Assembly: GCA_028386065.3 (NCBI GenBank) | Contig: JAKUCV010002199.1 | Location: 62,001 to 126,000 of the forward strand | Direction: 5' to 3' | Length of the DNA: 64,000 bases | Source: Turnera subulata | Lineage: Eukaryota; Streptophyta; Magnoliopsida; Malpighiales; Passifloraceae | Position numbers and translations under genes: made by a program | In this document: positions 10,701-24,500 of the stretch, piece after piece | Layout of the letters: each line of letters starts with the position of its first letter | Position numbering within the stretch: the stretch's first letter is position 1 | Notes under the pieces: generated by a model | What the model was told of the DNA's origin: nothing | The model's input: only the letters and a program-made list of their open reading frames with translations | The model's database searches: none

Positions 10701-12589
10701 ATCATGGTGTGAGTTGAGGATTTTAGATTAAATCTGCTTCTAAAGGCTCTTTAACATGCTTCTTTCTTTCTTTCTTTTTTTTTTTTTTTGATTCAACATA
10801 CTTATTTAGTCACACAGATACCGTGTCAAAGCTGCTAAAGGGCTGTTTCTCCGTTTTCTTATTTAGCTTGTTGCTTTCCCTTCATTCAGTTTCTTTTTTC
10901 TTTCCTTTTATTTAGTTTCTTTCTCTTTTAAACTTCTTGTTACGTTAGCAGTGCCTTGGTCTTCTAATGTTGAATGCATTTTGTTTAGACGAATGGATCT
11001 ATTTTTTTCGTATATTCTATTCCGTTTGTGTTACAGAAGCACAGGCACTCTACTGTCCATTATCATTCCAAAATAGATCTTTTTGTTCTTTTTTTCGAAA
11101 GAATAACTTTAGTGAGGAATTATTAAGCGAATTGCAAGAATAGATCCTCTGAAGATAAACGGCATCTTCACCTAATTTGCCGTGGGTTTCATCAGACGAT
11201 TGTAAAATAAGAGCCACAACAAATAAGATTGGTGATTTAGCATAAAAAAAAAAAAAACAAATAAGATTGGTGATTTAGCAGTAAGAGGCACATCGAACAA
11301 GATTTCAATCTTTAGGTCTATGATATCTTTTTGTGCAATTGGGAGAAGAGGATTTCAGTCTACACAAGATTACACTTCACATATAAAGGCATCTTGAGGT
11401 CTATGGTAGACCTCAGAGAAAGCGCTTATCCATCCCAAAATTATGCTTGATACATTAAGAAATGAGCCCATACTTTGGCATAGTATTTTCTGGAGGTTTC
11501 TGAGCCCAAGAATTATGTTCAAAACCAAGAACATAACATCATAGAATTACATCCATATAATGCAGCAGTCCGCTAGCACCATCAAACATAAAAACAAATG
11601 AAAAGACAATATGAAAGCTAACACACAGAAGTGCAAGGACATTAGACTGGCACTTGGAGGAAGATCCAATGCAGCTCCCCGCTGCAGCCAGAAGCAGATG
11701 TTTTGGAGGCATTAGCTTGGTTAATAATCTTGTTTAATACCAATGGAGCCTTCACAATGCCACAACACTTATGTCATTTGTCATGGACATGGTCAAGCCG
11801 GGGAGCATTGAGTTTGATCTTCCTTCCTGGGTTCATAACTAATCAAACTTAGTGGCTCCTTACCATAAAAATTTTCCCCAAACGAGAGCATCAAAAGCCT
11901 AACAGTACCATAGAATTCCTCTAACATCAGCATTTATATTTAGGCCTATTTTAATTTTCAAACATATTTCCCTCTCTCTCTCTCTCTCTCCCCCTCCCCC
12001 TCCAACTTCCTGTCACTCTCGCTCTCACCCTTCGCCCCCTTCTCCACGCTTTGATCACCAAAATCCGAGTCTGATATCACTACTTTCTTGCCTGGCAATA
12101 AGCCACAACACCTTTATTTCCTCGTTTTCTTTGTTGTTTTTTTTTTTTGGGTAATTTGCAACTTGGCTGGCTTTGGAGAATAAACATGCCATTGGTAATC
12201 CCGTTTTCATTCAGAATTCAAGGCGGAAGTTACAGGAAACAGACAACATAAAATTAGAAACATCCTGCGAAACAAACACAGAAGTTTTGAAAACTATACA
12301 TAAGCTATATTATTGAGAATATGCTGTTTATTGGTGCTGCAACCTTCGTTGTTCAGCTTACACAGTTAACCTCTTTACAACTTGTACAGAAAATCCAGGA
12401 GTACATTGCATAACTCTGTATGTACAAAATTCAGACATTTTATGTACACAGGTGCATAGTGAAAAAGGGCCCACCGTTACGTGAACAGTTTCTTCCACCT
12501 TATGTGTCACTCAGTTGTCTCAAGCAGAAACCTCCCGGTGCCATTGGTGATCATTCTGAAATAAGAGACTTGCTCCATTGCTAGAATGT
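10701..12589. other. Intergenic region between two convergent 3' ends
   Basis: This span holds the 3' untranslated regions of asparagine synthetase (+) and of the TLDc gene (-). It contains T-rich tracts, a (CT)n run at 11971-11992 and a poly(A) micro-insertion at 11219-11279. No further gene is supported. Confidence 0.6.
11219..11279 (+). repeat. Micro-insertion: 23-bp perfect direct repeat flanking only T(A)13
   Basis: A 23-base sequence at 11220-11242 starts CAAATAAGATTGG and ends TTAGCA. It is repeated exactly at 11257-11279, separated only by one T and 13 A residues. This looks like target-primed insertion of a bare poly(A) tail. Confidence 0.75.
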
Positions 12590-15500
12590 TTACCAACGGC
12601 AAATGCCAGGTGCCTCTGTTCTGCTTAAAGTAAGCACTTCTTCGTATTTTGAGCCATAAACAAAGCCCCATAGCTGTAGTGTAAAAAAAGAATTCTTTCA
12701 TTACATCTCAAAAAACATCACGCATCAGAGCATGTGAGCATCCGGAGAAACTCTAGGTCTGTAAATCTGTCAAGAGCAGTTCTGTACATACCTCAACCTC
12801 CTTAACTTCAAAGTCTTCAGAGTCTGCAAGACAAGGGTTCCCGTAGGTTTCTGAGACCGAACTTGATCCACTTAATCTTTGCATGCAAACACAAAGATCA
12901 GAAATTATGTCAACTATGCTAGTGTCGCAGCACATGTGATTAGTAACCAAATACAAAAAGGACGGGGAAATTTGAAGGACTCACAGATCACCATCCAAGT
13001 AAAGTGCAAAGTGGCCTCCTCCACCAATTGCAAGAAAGTCGGTGGAACACAAAGTGAAATACCGATTCACACCTGCTTCAAACTTGTTGTTAGTGCAACA
13101 CTAACTGTTGGTTTTGAAATAGATTTTGAAACCAGTATGCATCAACTTATTCTCAATTTGTACCGTCTATGCTAACCCACGGGCATACTTGAGATAATTT
13201 TGGTGGCAGAATTTAGTAAATCTATGACCTGATGCTTGGTTGGTGGTAGGGCATTTCGATGCATATCATTTCTGTTGATGAATGACTGGGATGGTTTCTT
13301 AGAGTAAAAGGTCTGTTGGAAACTTCTAGCTTTTTGATGATTGTCAATTAATTGAACTAGCTACCGTGGGGCGAAACACCCATAGCTATGGTACCCCCAT
13401 CTAGGTATAGCATTATGAAATTAGGACTGATTAATCAAAGTCCAAGTAGCACTGGCCTATGTTTAGATTGAGTCACAGACTACTTTCAATAGAATTGACA
13501 TAGGGAGTTCATATTGTGGAGAGAAACCTCTAAAATCTCAGCCAGCATGATGGCTTATTTTGTCTAAACAATTGGAACAGTGGGGTTCATCCTAGAACCA
13601 GCATTTATAGCTCGAGAAGTTGCACGACAGAAGTCAGATCTTATCCTATGAAAGTTTTAACTATTTTGAACAAATCCTATCATAGTTTAAGGTCTAAAAA
13701 TTGGATGGCAAATCTTGGAGATACCATAAAAACTACCAGCCTCACACAAGTACAAGAAATTGCTCTTATAAGGAAAACTACATTAGCAAATAGACAGAAG
13801 CCACCAAGTTTATCTCTTATAAGGAAAACTACATTAGCAAATAGACAGAAGCCACCAAGTTTATGATAAAAAATTTTGGTTCTGAAATGAGGGAAATTGG
13901 AGCTTCTTGTTGAGTGAGACACTCTTGGTTCTCACCTAAAATTATCAATTACCAATCTGGTATCACAGTTTCAACAAATTGGACTATGACATGTCATCTA
14001 GATGGGAATTTTCAAGTCGTGAATTGTTAAACCTTTGTCGCACAACCACGTTGCCTCGACTCAGATGTAATTCCATGTAACAAAGATAGAGTAACTTTGT
14101 TCTTATTCAAGAGCAGTAACCACAATGACATATCAGGCTGATAAGAAACCGATGGCTAGTGTAGTGATTTTGAAAGATAGATGAGATTGGTTATTTATTT
14201 GGACATGCTACTTGAATTTGGGCTGCCAAATTCATTAATCAATTTGACAATAAATTTCATCTCTTTCTTTGACTAAGAGAGTTGTATGGGATGAGTTCTT
14301 TCAGACGAGCCCAACAACGGGATCCCTTATCCCCCTATTCCATTTGTTTCATGCATGGAAAGATTTAAATCATTTGAATAATCATGCAGTCACTAAGAGT
14401 CAACGGGTCAATCCAACTTGGCAAAAGAGGCCCATCGCATCTAATTCTACCTGTTGCTGTGGCAGTCTTTGTGGAAACCGAGGAAGATCAAACTGAGATC
14501 ATCAAAGTTCACCCTGATGCTTCCTATTCTTTATGTTGAACAGGAGTAAGAGTCCAGAGTTTGTGTGTGCAAACAAGAATGAAATTTATCAAGCAAGAAC
14601 AGAGATGGCCTAAGTTTTCAGCTTGCTGATAAACTCGGGATCTTGGTGAAAAATAAAGGAAACATGCCTCCATCTTCTAGAGACAATTTTAAAACTGTCT
14701 TCTTGGAAGCCTTAAAGAGGGAATCAAACCTATAAACAGTGGGGTTGTAGTAGTAATAGGCCATTTAGATTGTAAAGCCCAGCTCCCATAACTTGTGTAT
14801 CTGCAGCAAGCCATATTAAGATGTAACAATGAAAATGAAGATTGAATCTGGGGAATTTCAATCTTGTTTGCAAAACAAGAAGCACTGAAGCATGGAAGAA
14901 GTTGGTAGACACATGTCTTATGATGAGACCCTATCTACAAAACTCGGATAGAACTTCTTCAATGAATGGTGTGTATTTACGGGTACTGGCTCTATGGCAA
15001 ACATATGTGAAGCAACAGGCTTATACCAAAGTTGATGCATTACAGCGTGGTATATGTTTGTAGTTAATTGATGCATTAAAAAGTTTTAGATGATCAATCG
15101 AATATGCAAGGACAGCAAGACCTGTAGTCTTTTTTTTTTTTTTATGGAAGGTGTTGGCCCACTACATGAGCAGGTGAGTGGTCAGGTGTCTGAGGAATAG
15201 CTAGAACTTTTTGTGGCCCACTACACCAGTGAATCAACTTGGATATGGGCAGATTCCAAGAACTTCTCCCTCCTACAATTTGTATTCTGAGGAGAGGGGT
15301 CAAATCTCCTAGTGCAAATGCTGTAATTGTGATATTGCTTATTACTTTCTTTCCTCTAGCGATGACTTATCCACAGCATAAGCAACGGGGTATTTGCTAT
15401 GTTTTTGGCCCAGGCATAGTCCTTGGTGGGTTGGCATTTTTGGCACTTACCCACAAAAAAGCTTTAACGAACAAAAGAGTATTGTTAAGCATGCAATCTC

Positions 15501-18500
15501 GAACAATACTTGTCCCATTGTGTTCAGTGGTCTGAAATAAAACTGAACATGGCAGGGCACTGTCCTCTTCCTACATACATATTATTTTGCCTCCCGGCTG
15601 TAGTAATCGGGGTCTTCTTCTCGTCTCCTATTCAGTCAATTACTGGGTGTTAAGAAGCTTATGAAAAGCTTCCACTTGAAGAAAATGGCAACAATCCTTT
15701 GAGAAGACATGCTGGAACCTCAACAATTAGTATGACAATTGTGTTTGAACATCATTTCAAGACTGCTTTCGGTCCAACTTTGAGCATTCTGCCCACAGTG
15801 AAAGAACTTACACAAAGCTAAGGTTCATATTTCTAAGCCCCATATTGGAAGAACTATCTCAAATTAACTTCAAGCCGAATAAAATGATGTACATGCCTAG
15901 GAGGTTACCAAAATCTGGAGTAGTGATTCATAACCGCAATGGCTAGTAGAATGAATGTTTCAGCTACAACATTGGATCTCCTCTGTAGCTAAACAGAAGA
16001 ATCACTGACTGTTTTGGAGAGGACTAGTACTGGTTTGCGATATTGGACCTTAGTTCACATATTTGCAGGTTGACATCTCTAGAGTAGTGGAAAGCTTAGC
16101 CTAAAAGACAATCCAGGTTGCAACTCTATTATGAGGATACGGGAGCTGCAAGATAGGGATTGGTGTCAGTTTTAAGTGAATAAAATCACACTCATTTTTC
16201 TGTATATTGCTTTGATGCTAAAGATTTACACTATATACATAAACTCTGCTACCTAGAATCAAATGACAATAAATGCAGGGTCAACTGTTACAATTAGTGA
16301 TGATAAAGAAGACTGAATAAAATCCTAGAATATCTGTGACCCTTTATTGGTAATCCTTGAATTATCTCTCAATCATACTTAATTACCTCTTGTCAACACT
16401 CCCCCTCAAGTTGGTGCATGGATGTCTCTAATGCCCAACTTGTCAAGAAAAACACAAAAAACCTTGCTTGAAACTGTCTTAGTGAGTATGTCTGCCAATT
16501 CTTCATCTGACTTCACAAATGGAAAACATATCATTTTCGCTTCAAGTTTCTCCTTGATAAAGTGGCAGCCCACTTCAACATGTTTTGCTCAGTCATGCTG
16601 AACTGGATTCTGAGCAATGGCTATTGCTGATTTATTGACACAAAACGATTTCATCTCTCTATTAGAGGAATGTCCAATCTCTGCCAATAAATCTTTCAGC
16701 CAAAGCATCTCACAAAATCCTTTTTCCATGCCTCGAACCTCTGCCTCTGCACTTGATAAAGCTACCACCTTTTGCTTCTTGCTTCTCCAAGTGACTAAAA
16801 TTTCCCCCAACAAATGTGAAATATCCTGATGTTGATTCTCTATCAGTAATTCTTCCAGCCCAATCTGCATTCGTGTAACCTTCTATATTCAAGTGACTAA
16901 ATGTCCTAAACATGAGTCCTTATCCTGGGGCAGACTTCAAGTATCGTAGTATTCGCATTACTGCATTCATATGATCTTCGCTTGGATTATGCATGAATTG
17001 ACTAATTAGACTTACATAATATGCAATACGAGGTCTTGTATGAGACAAGTAAATTAGCTTTCCAACAAGCCGTTGATACCTCTCTTTGTTTGCTGAAATT
17101 TGATCTGGATGCTCTCTTAGTCCATGATTTTGGACAATTGGGGTGTCAATTGGCCTTGAATCAAGCATCCTTATTTCAGCTAATAAGTCAAGAACATATT
17201 TCCTTTGTGACAGAAAAATTCCTTGGTTAGAGCATGCTACTTAAATTCCAAAAGAATATTTGAGTCCTCCAAGATTCTTCATCTCGAATTCAACTGCTAA
17301 ATATTCTTGCAAGTTTTGGCTCTCCAATTCATCATTTCCTATAATTATCATGTCATCAACATAAATTATCAAGGCAGTCACTATACCTTCCCTATGCTTT
17401 AAGAACAATGCATCATCAGCATTGCTTTGTTTGAAGCCATGCTTCTTCATGGCTAAACTGAAGCGGCCAAACCATGCTCTTGGTGATTGTTTCAAGCTGC
17501 ATAATGCTCTATGTAGCTTGCATACCATTCCATTATGGGAGGCAATAAATCCTGGTAGAATATCCATGTACACCTCCTCATCAAGATCACCATGCAGGAA
17601 GGCTTTCTTGACATCAAATTGATGCAGTGGCCAATCCAAATTTGCTGCACGAGACAACAATACTCATTGTGTTCAATTTTGCAATTGGAGAGAGCTTTCT
17701 TGTAGTCTATGCCATAGGATTAAGTATATCCCTTTGCCACAAGCTTCGCCTTGTATCGATCAATTGATCCATCTGCCTTGTACTAATGGAAAACACCCAT
17801 TTGCACCCTACAACCTATTTCCTGAGTGGTAATTGCAGTAACCTCCGTGTATTCATATTCTCCAATGCTCTCATTTCTTCGTTTATAAGTTGAATCCACT
17901 TTTCTTGTTTCAAGGCTTCTTGAATTGAATCTGGAATTGTTTTAGAGGATACTTTGTGTACAAAGTCTTCGAAAAGTTCAAATAGCCTCTGTGTACAAAT
18001 ATAGTTAGCAATCGGATACCTTGTTTCCTTTCCTCCAAATTCATCAATATATCGATTTGGTGGTTTTCCCCGATTGTGCCTGAAAGGTAATCTATGGATA
18101 GCAAAATCACTTGAAGTAGAAAGACAGGAGCTTGGAGATTGTACCTCAGGATTATTGTCAGGAGAATGGCTGTTGCTTGGTACTAAAAGTGGGGCAGGGG
18201 GGTCTTTGTTCTTGCTGCTGCTCTTCTTGTTCTAATCTTTGTTCTTGTTGCTGCTCTTCCTGTTCTTGTTGCTGTCCTGGTTCAAATGGAGATAATTGTT
18301 CTTCATGAGCAAATGATATTGATGGTTGAGCTTCATTTGTCAACCTATCCATATTCACTTCATTTTATCCTAAATCTGTCTCTTCAAAACCTGGATAACT
18401 TTCCCAACTATTATTATTCTGCTTATCACAAAGTAGCTCCCTGAAAAGAAGAATTAATACCATCTTTCGGAAAGTAATTTCTGATTCCAGGAAAGGAACA

Positions 18501-21500
18501 TCCATGGTGACATAGAGCTTTCTCCATTTAGGGTCATAACAACAATACCCTTTTTTATGGCCTGCATATCCTAGAAACAAACAACGAATTGCACAGGGAT
18601 GTAGTTTGGTTCGTTGGCTTTTGTGGAGATGAACATAAGCAATACAACCAAAGACCTTTGGTTGAAGCAATAGGATTCAAGGTAGAGAAAAAAAAAAAAA
18701 GAGCAAGAGCTTGTAATGGTGTTTTATATTGCAAGGTTCGTGATAGCATCCAATTGATCAACTAAATTGCTGTAACTGCAGCATTTGTCCAGAACTGTTT
18801 TGGTGCATTTGCCCCTGTCAAGAGAGCTCTAGTTGTTTCAAAGATGTGCCTATTTTTGCACTTAGCAATACCATTTTATTGTGGTGTTTGCGAGCAGCTA
18901 CTTTCATGATGCATACCATTTTTGTCAAAAAATTCCTTCATCTCTCTATTACTTTATTCCCCACCATTATTGCATCATAGTCTTTGGATATTGGCTGAAA
19001 ATTGAGTCTTCATCATGGTATGAAATGATTGAAATATTTCAACCACTTCATCCTTGTTTTTCATCAAATAAAGCCATGTCATCCGTGTGCAATCATCAAC
19101 AAAAATTGCAAACCATCTAAAACCTAACGAGACAACAACAAGGGGCCGGTCCCCAAACATCTGAATGAATTGTCACAAATGGCTGGTCACATTTATGCAT
19201 GTTTTTTGGATAAGGAGCACGATGACTCTTAGCAAGAATGCAAGCTTCACACTTGAAATTTGCCTCAATTAAGTTTGAAAACAAACTTGAAAAATAAACG
19301 CCTTAAATAAGAGAATGATGGATGTCCCAACCGATAATGCCACAACCAAATCTGCTTATGACAACATTTGTCTTACCAGTGCTTAAGTTATCCATGTAGT
19401 ACAACTCCCCACGTTTTAGTACCGCGACCAATGATCTCCTTGAGAATATCCTAAAACAAACAAAACCTAGGATGTATCAATACACGATAATTCAATTCTT
19501 TGGTAGCCTGTCCCACAGATAACAATTTGTTTAAAAGGGATGGAACTAATAGAGTATTTGGCAAAGAAAAAGTTGATGAAAATGCTACTTTCCCAGCCCC
19601 TATGATAGGATATGTAACACCATTGGCATTGGCAATACATGTTCGTCTTGGTTTGGAGATTTCTACAGGATCTTGTGGATCAAAGGTCATATGATTAGTA
19701 GCACTAGAATCAGCAGTGCATTCATGGTTACCTGGACCAATATGAGACATTAAGTTGTTTGCTATAGCTGGTGAAGTTTCTTATTGTTGTGGTATGAGTG
19801 AGAGTTTCACCTCATTATCTGCAGGAGAAAATTCTCCAATATTTGTTATTGCTGCCTATTCTGATTCTTGTTTCTTCTTTTTTTTGAGCTCAAACCACCA
19901 ATCTGGATATCCATGTAGTTTAACAGAAGTATCTCTTGTGTGCTTTGTGTCTTTACAGTGGGTACACCTTCCCTCTTGAGTTTGTTGTTTCAACCTAGTT
20001 GGGATACTTGATTTTCCATTTGAAACTAGCTGGAGAATAGGTTTGTGTCCTCCCTTGGAAACCATTACCACACCATGAATACCATCATTTTTTGTTAACA
20101 TCACCAATTGCATCAGATGCTCTCGAGGCACAATAGCATATGCTTGCTCAATCGTAGGAAAAGGTTTGAGCTACAATACATCTCGAACTTTGTCTAGTCG
20201 ATCATCCAACCCATCTAGAAAGGTATAAACTCTATCTTCATGTCATATAGAGTTATACTTCTCTATGTCAGACTCACACTTCATTGGATTAGGTCGGCGG
20301 AAATCGATCTCTCTCCATAAACCTTGAAGGTTGTCGTAATGCCTCAATCGATCCACCTCCTTCTTTCTACGTTGTCACCTTCTTTTTGAGATCATACACT
20401 TGCGAGGTATCTCCTCCATCAAATTAAGTTGCAGCAACAGCATCCCAGACTGCTTTTGCAGTTGGAAATCGAATGTAGTCGCAGATCAAATTTGGATCCA
20501 TAAAGTTGATTAGCCAGCCTGTTACCACTGAATTCTCTATCCTACATTGTCTGAATGCAGGATCTATCTCTTCCGACTGTGGAAGATCTACATTTATATA
20601 TCCCAATTTGTCTCTGCTTGAGATTCACATCAACAATCTGGGACCAAAATCCATAGTTGGTATCATCTAGTTTGATATCAATAGGTGCAACAAGAGTTTC
20701 ATGTTGTTGATATTAGTGTATGGTTCATGACCTGAGAAAGTTTAGCAGAAAGATCTGCAAGTAAAGAGCTTTCTGCTCCAAATTCGGAGGTATTGGTTGA
20801 TGGAATTTTCTCTCTCGTTCTCACAATCAATCTTGTTTCCCTTTCCCCCTAACTCTCCTTTTTTTTTCGATAGTTTGTAAATCACTCACCCAAGGTTCAA
20901 TGGACCTGCTTCGCTACCATGTCAGTTTTGAGTGAATAGAATCACACTCCTTTTGTTTTGTATATTGCTTTGATGCTAAAGCTTTACACTATATACAGAA
21001 ACCTTGCTACCTAAAAAATTAAATGACAATAAAAGCAGGGTCAATTAGTACAATTAGTGATAATAAAAACTGAATAAAATGCTAAATATCTATGACCCTT
21101 TATTGCTAATCCTTGAATTATCTCTCAATCAACAGTTGGTTGATCAAAGTACATCAGATACTCAGAAAGGCTCGTAAACATATGAGCGGTTAGCATCTTA
21201 TGCACATCAAGTCCTTGTGGAGTTTTTTTTTTTCTGTTCAGCCAGATATTCAATGTCTGAGCTGAGTTCTACAGGATTTCTATGATATGGATACAACATG
21301 CAACAGTAATCCTCCTTGAAGTTGAATAAACGTAGAATACTTCTAACGAAGATGAAAACAATCAAATAATGATAAAGATGAGCACGTTTGACTTTACTTA
21401 TTGAGATTTGCTATGACCCTTCAATTCTAGAGACATATATCTACAGAATGTAAGAGCCAGTTTAGGAGAGGGGAGGGAGTGGAAAGGGGTCGCAGGAAAC

Positions 21501-24500
21501 TGGAGGAACTTTTGCTTGTGAACTCATACTTAAGAGTGGATATAATTGTAATTTAACATTAACAATTTTGTCCACCAGGGAAAAGAATACAAAAAGATCG
21601 ATAGGCCATTCATTCCCTTGTTTGCTTTCCATTTTTCATTTTAATTTTCTAAAACAGAACATAATACTATCCTCGTATCCATTCCTCTCATTTCATTCCA
21701 TCTGAAAAACATAAGAGAACTGGATTTGGATTTTAAGCAAATAGCATTAGGGTCCAATGCAAAGTGGTGGTAGTTAACGAAAAGTACCAAGGACCTACTT
21801 CTTGAGATTGGATTGTTTCTACTAGGGATATTTCTAAAAGCCAGCCACAACGCAGATTGAAAAGATAATAATGCTTCGCAACTCCATCATTGAGTCTCTT
21901 TCTTTAATTAAGCATCAATGATCGCCTATACCTTGTACTGGAACTGTCATACAATGTACCCATACTACGAACAAGCTAATATTGGTTTTTGCTAGTGACG
22001 TGCTAATATTGGCTTATAACCAGTTTCTTTAATATATTTTTATCAAAAAAAGAAAAAAAAACAGTTCTTTAATATAGAATGAGATATATAAGACCGTCAT
22101 ATGGATTGTTGTTTTCTTGATCTCATGGACAGTCAAATGCATGAAGAAGCTAATATATGAGGCAAAGACCAAGATACCTGTGGGCCGGAATATAACAGGA
22201 TGACCTGGTTTATTTGTGAAAACGAATGTACTATTTGTACCCTGTTCAAAATTCACCATCAGCACAACAAGTGAAAGTGTATATCTACAAAATGCATGCA
22301 AATAAATGATGTATTCAGGACCACCTGATATTTTCTCTTACTGGTTGGCCTTAGGGGAGCCTCGACCAATCCACCAAATACAGCACCTTTCCGATCTCCA
22401 ACAACCTGCAACAAAGCAAACGGAATAAGGTGAGGGGAATGTTTATCACTTCACAATGAGTGACCAAAAAGATCCAAAAATTCTGCAACCAAAAGTCCTT
22501 GTAAACTACTCATGATATTGGGTTGCTATAATCTGCTTCCTCAAACATAATGATTACGATATATATAAGTATACATATATACAGTCTTCAAATAGATACA
22601 ATTCTTTTTTTTTATCTCCCTGAAACCACATTACACCCCATATAAGATGGATTAAGCCCAGTTATCATAGACATGCTAAGAAACTCAAGTAACATCACAT
22701 GTGAAGGTTGGGATAGAAATTTTTGTGCTCCAATGGTGCAGTTTACCATCTTTTGATGGAAAAAAAGAGAATAAAATATAACCACTAAATGTAGTAGTAG
22801 GCAAAAACGGAGAACCAGTTGAGTAGAACAAATGGAAACAAGGGCAAACATTTTTTGATAAGTAATACAAAAGTTCACCACAGAAGACGGATTAGTTTAG
22901 TGAATTCGAAAAGGACGAAAAAAAATGCCCAAGACAAATGGTTGAATGCCAATAGATAGACAACAGTTGAATGCATGGTAAGGGAGAAAACTCAAAAATC
23001 ATTTCCAAAATGTCAATAACTAGTCTCATTAGTTCATGACTGTTTATTAAAGATACATAATAGTGTTTGGGAAGGAGCCCAAAACACAAGCTTTACCATA
23101 CGGGAAACTGCAAGTCCTAACATATACAAGAGAGGATAATAGTGATTCATATAATGATGGAAAATGTACTAGTTCATAATCAAATTAAGAAAACATTTCT
23201 TTCTCCCTGTTTATAGTCATTTGATTGCAGCTTATATTGTAGTATAATACAATAGCTCAAATTGAGCAGTTACTTATGTAGTACAAGACAATAGCTCCAC
23301 CTGAGCAGAATAGGAAATAAAAGCATAAAGGAACCCAAATAAGGAAAATATATATTCATACAAGAACTATTTGCCAAAAAATTGAGGAATAGTTGCATAA
23401 CTTCTAGATTGAATGATATAGACATCAAGGTCTCTATGCAATGAAGCGCCACTTTATCAACATATCACCAAAAGAATAGTGTATCATCTTGAAGCATCGT
23501 GTTTGTCTATTCTCGGTGAACAATAAACAAATTTCTTAATGGACAGAAAATTAGTGAGAACTGTAATAAAACTAAGCCAAACACTTAATCTATTAAACGA
23601 TTCTTTTCTTAGAAAAAAGGAGCTAAACCAAATAAAGTGTGTTCTTATAAAGGCTGTTGGCACAGTTCTAGTCATTCATACAGGTGTTGTGGATGAATTA
23701 ATCAAGCATTACCAGCAAACTTAGTCCAGGCCAAAGCATGCTTCTTCTATATAAGGTTGCAAGTGAGATCCCATGCCTCCATGTACTGCAAACAGCAACG
23801 GGCCGAGAAAAGAGTGCAATTATGTTAACGACAAGCAACTAGCAGCAAGAGTACAAATGACTGAAAAGACAAAAGTTGATTTTCGAGAGTGGTTATTTTT
23901 TTATAAACCTGTAGAGCAATAACCAGGTCCTCCCTTGAACAAGAGCCGGAAGAGAAGCATAAAGGGAACCTCGTGCTTTCTCCGAAAGTAGGAAAGAAGG
24001 TTCCGAAATGGGTGGAAGAATTCCAAGAGCATCATCAGGTTCTTTGGAATCATGCATATACTTCATTTCGAGACCATCAAAACTATCGCTGCCGTCACTA
24101 GAAAATTTCATGTCACAATCACCCTTGCGCTCCTGATTTCGATACCCACCAATTCTAGCAGCTTGGTAGATGGCTCTGAGAGACTGTTTACCCCGAGAAA
24201 GTAAGCCTCTCTTTGGGCCACCACCACTAGCCTCCTTGACAAGCTGCTCGGACGTCTGGTGGCCGGCGTCTGCTGCGGCATTATCACCGACTTGTTCATC
24301 CGAAGATTCAGAAGAAGACAGTAAGGAAAAGAGGAAAGCGGTAAAGGAAGAAGTGTCCGGGCCCTCCACAATCTCCCCATTATCCTCTCCCTCCCTCGAT
24401 TTTAGCTGATTACTACTACTACCCGACTCACCCACATCCTCCTGTAGAAACAACAAATCGAATATACTTATTACATAACAACTCACAAACCCTGGTATTA

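Larger units (their letters stand above)
16164..21134 (-). mobile_element. Ty1/copia retrotransposon in TLDc intron 5, degraded
   Basis: Two short LTRs (235 and 215 bp) bound a roughly 5-kb element on the same strand as the host gene. The 5' LTR is at 20920-21134 and the 3' LTR at 16164-16398. The primer-binding site (20902-20919) abuts the 5' LTR. A polypurine tract reading CTTGAGGGGGAG on - abuts the 3' LTR. Flanks read ATTGG (16159-16163) and GTTGG (21135-21139), consistent with a 5-bp target duplication carrying one mutation. The domain order on - is gag, protease, integrase, reverse transcriptase, RNase H, which is the copia order. Confidence 0.9.

Noticed and set aside
14269..15535. ORFs at 14269-14496 and 15239-15535 with vaguely RNase H- or zinc-knuckle-like strings
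   Set aside because: The spacing of key residues does not fit either family, and the region is an intron of the TLDc gene.
24170..24409. Plus-strand 79-codon ORF
   Set aside because: It is an antisense shadow of TLDc exon 2.
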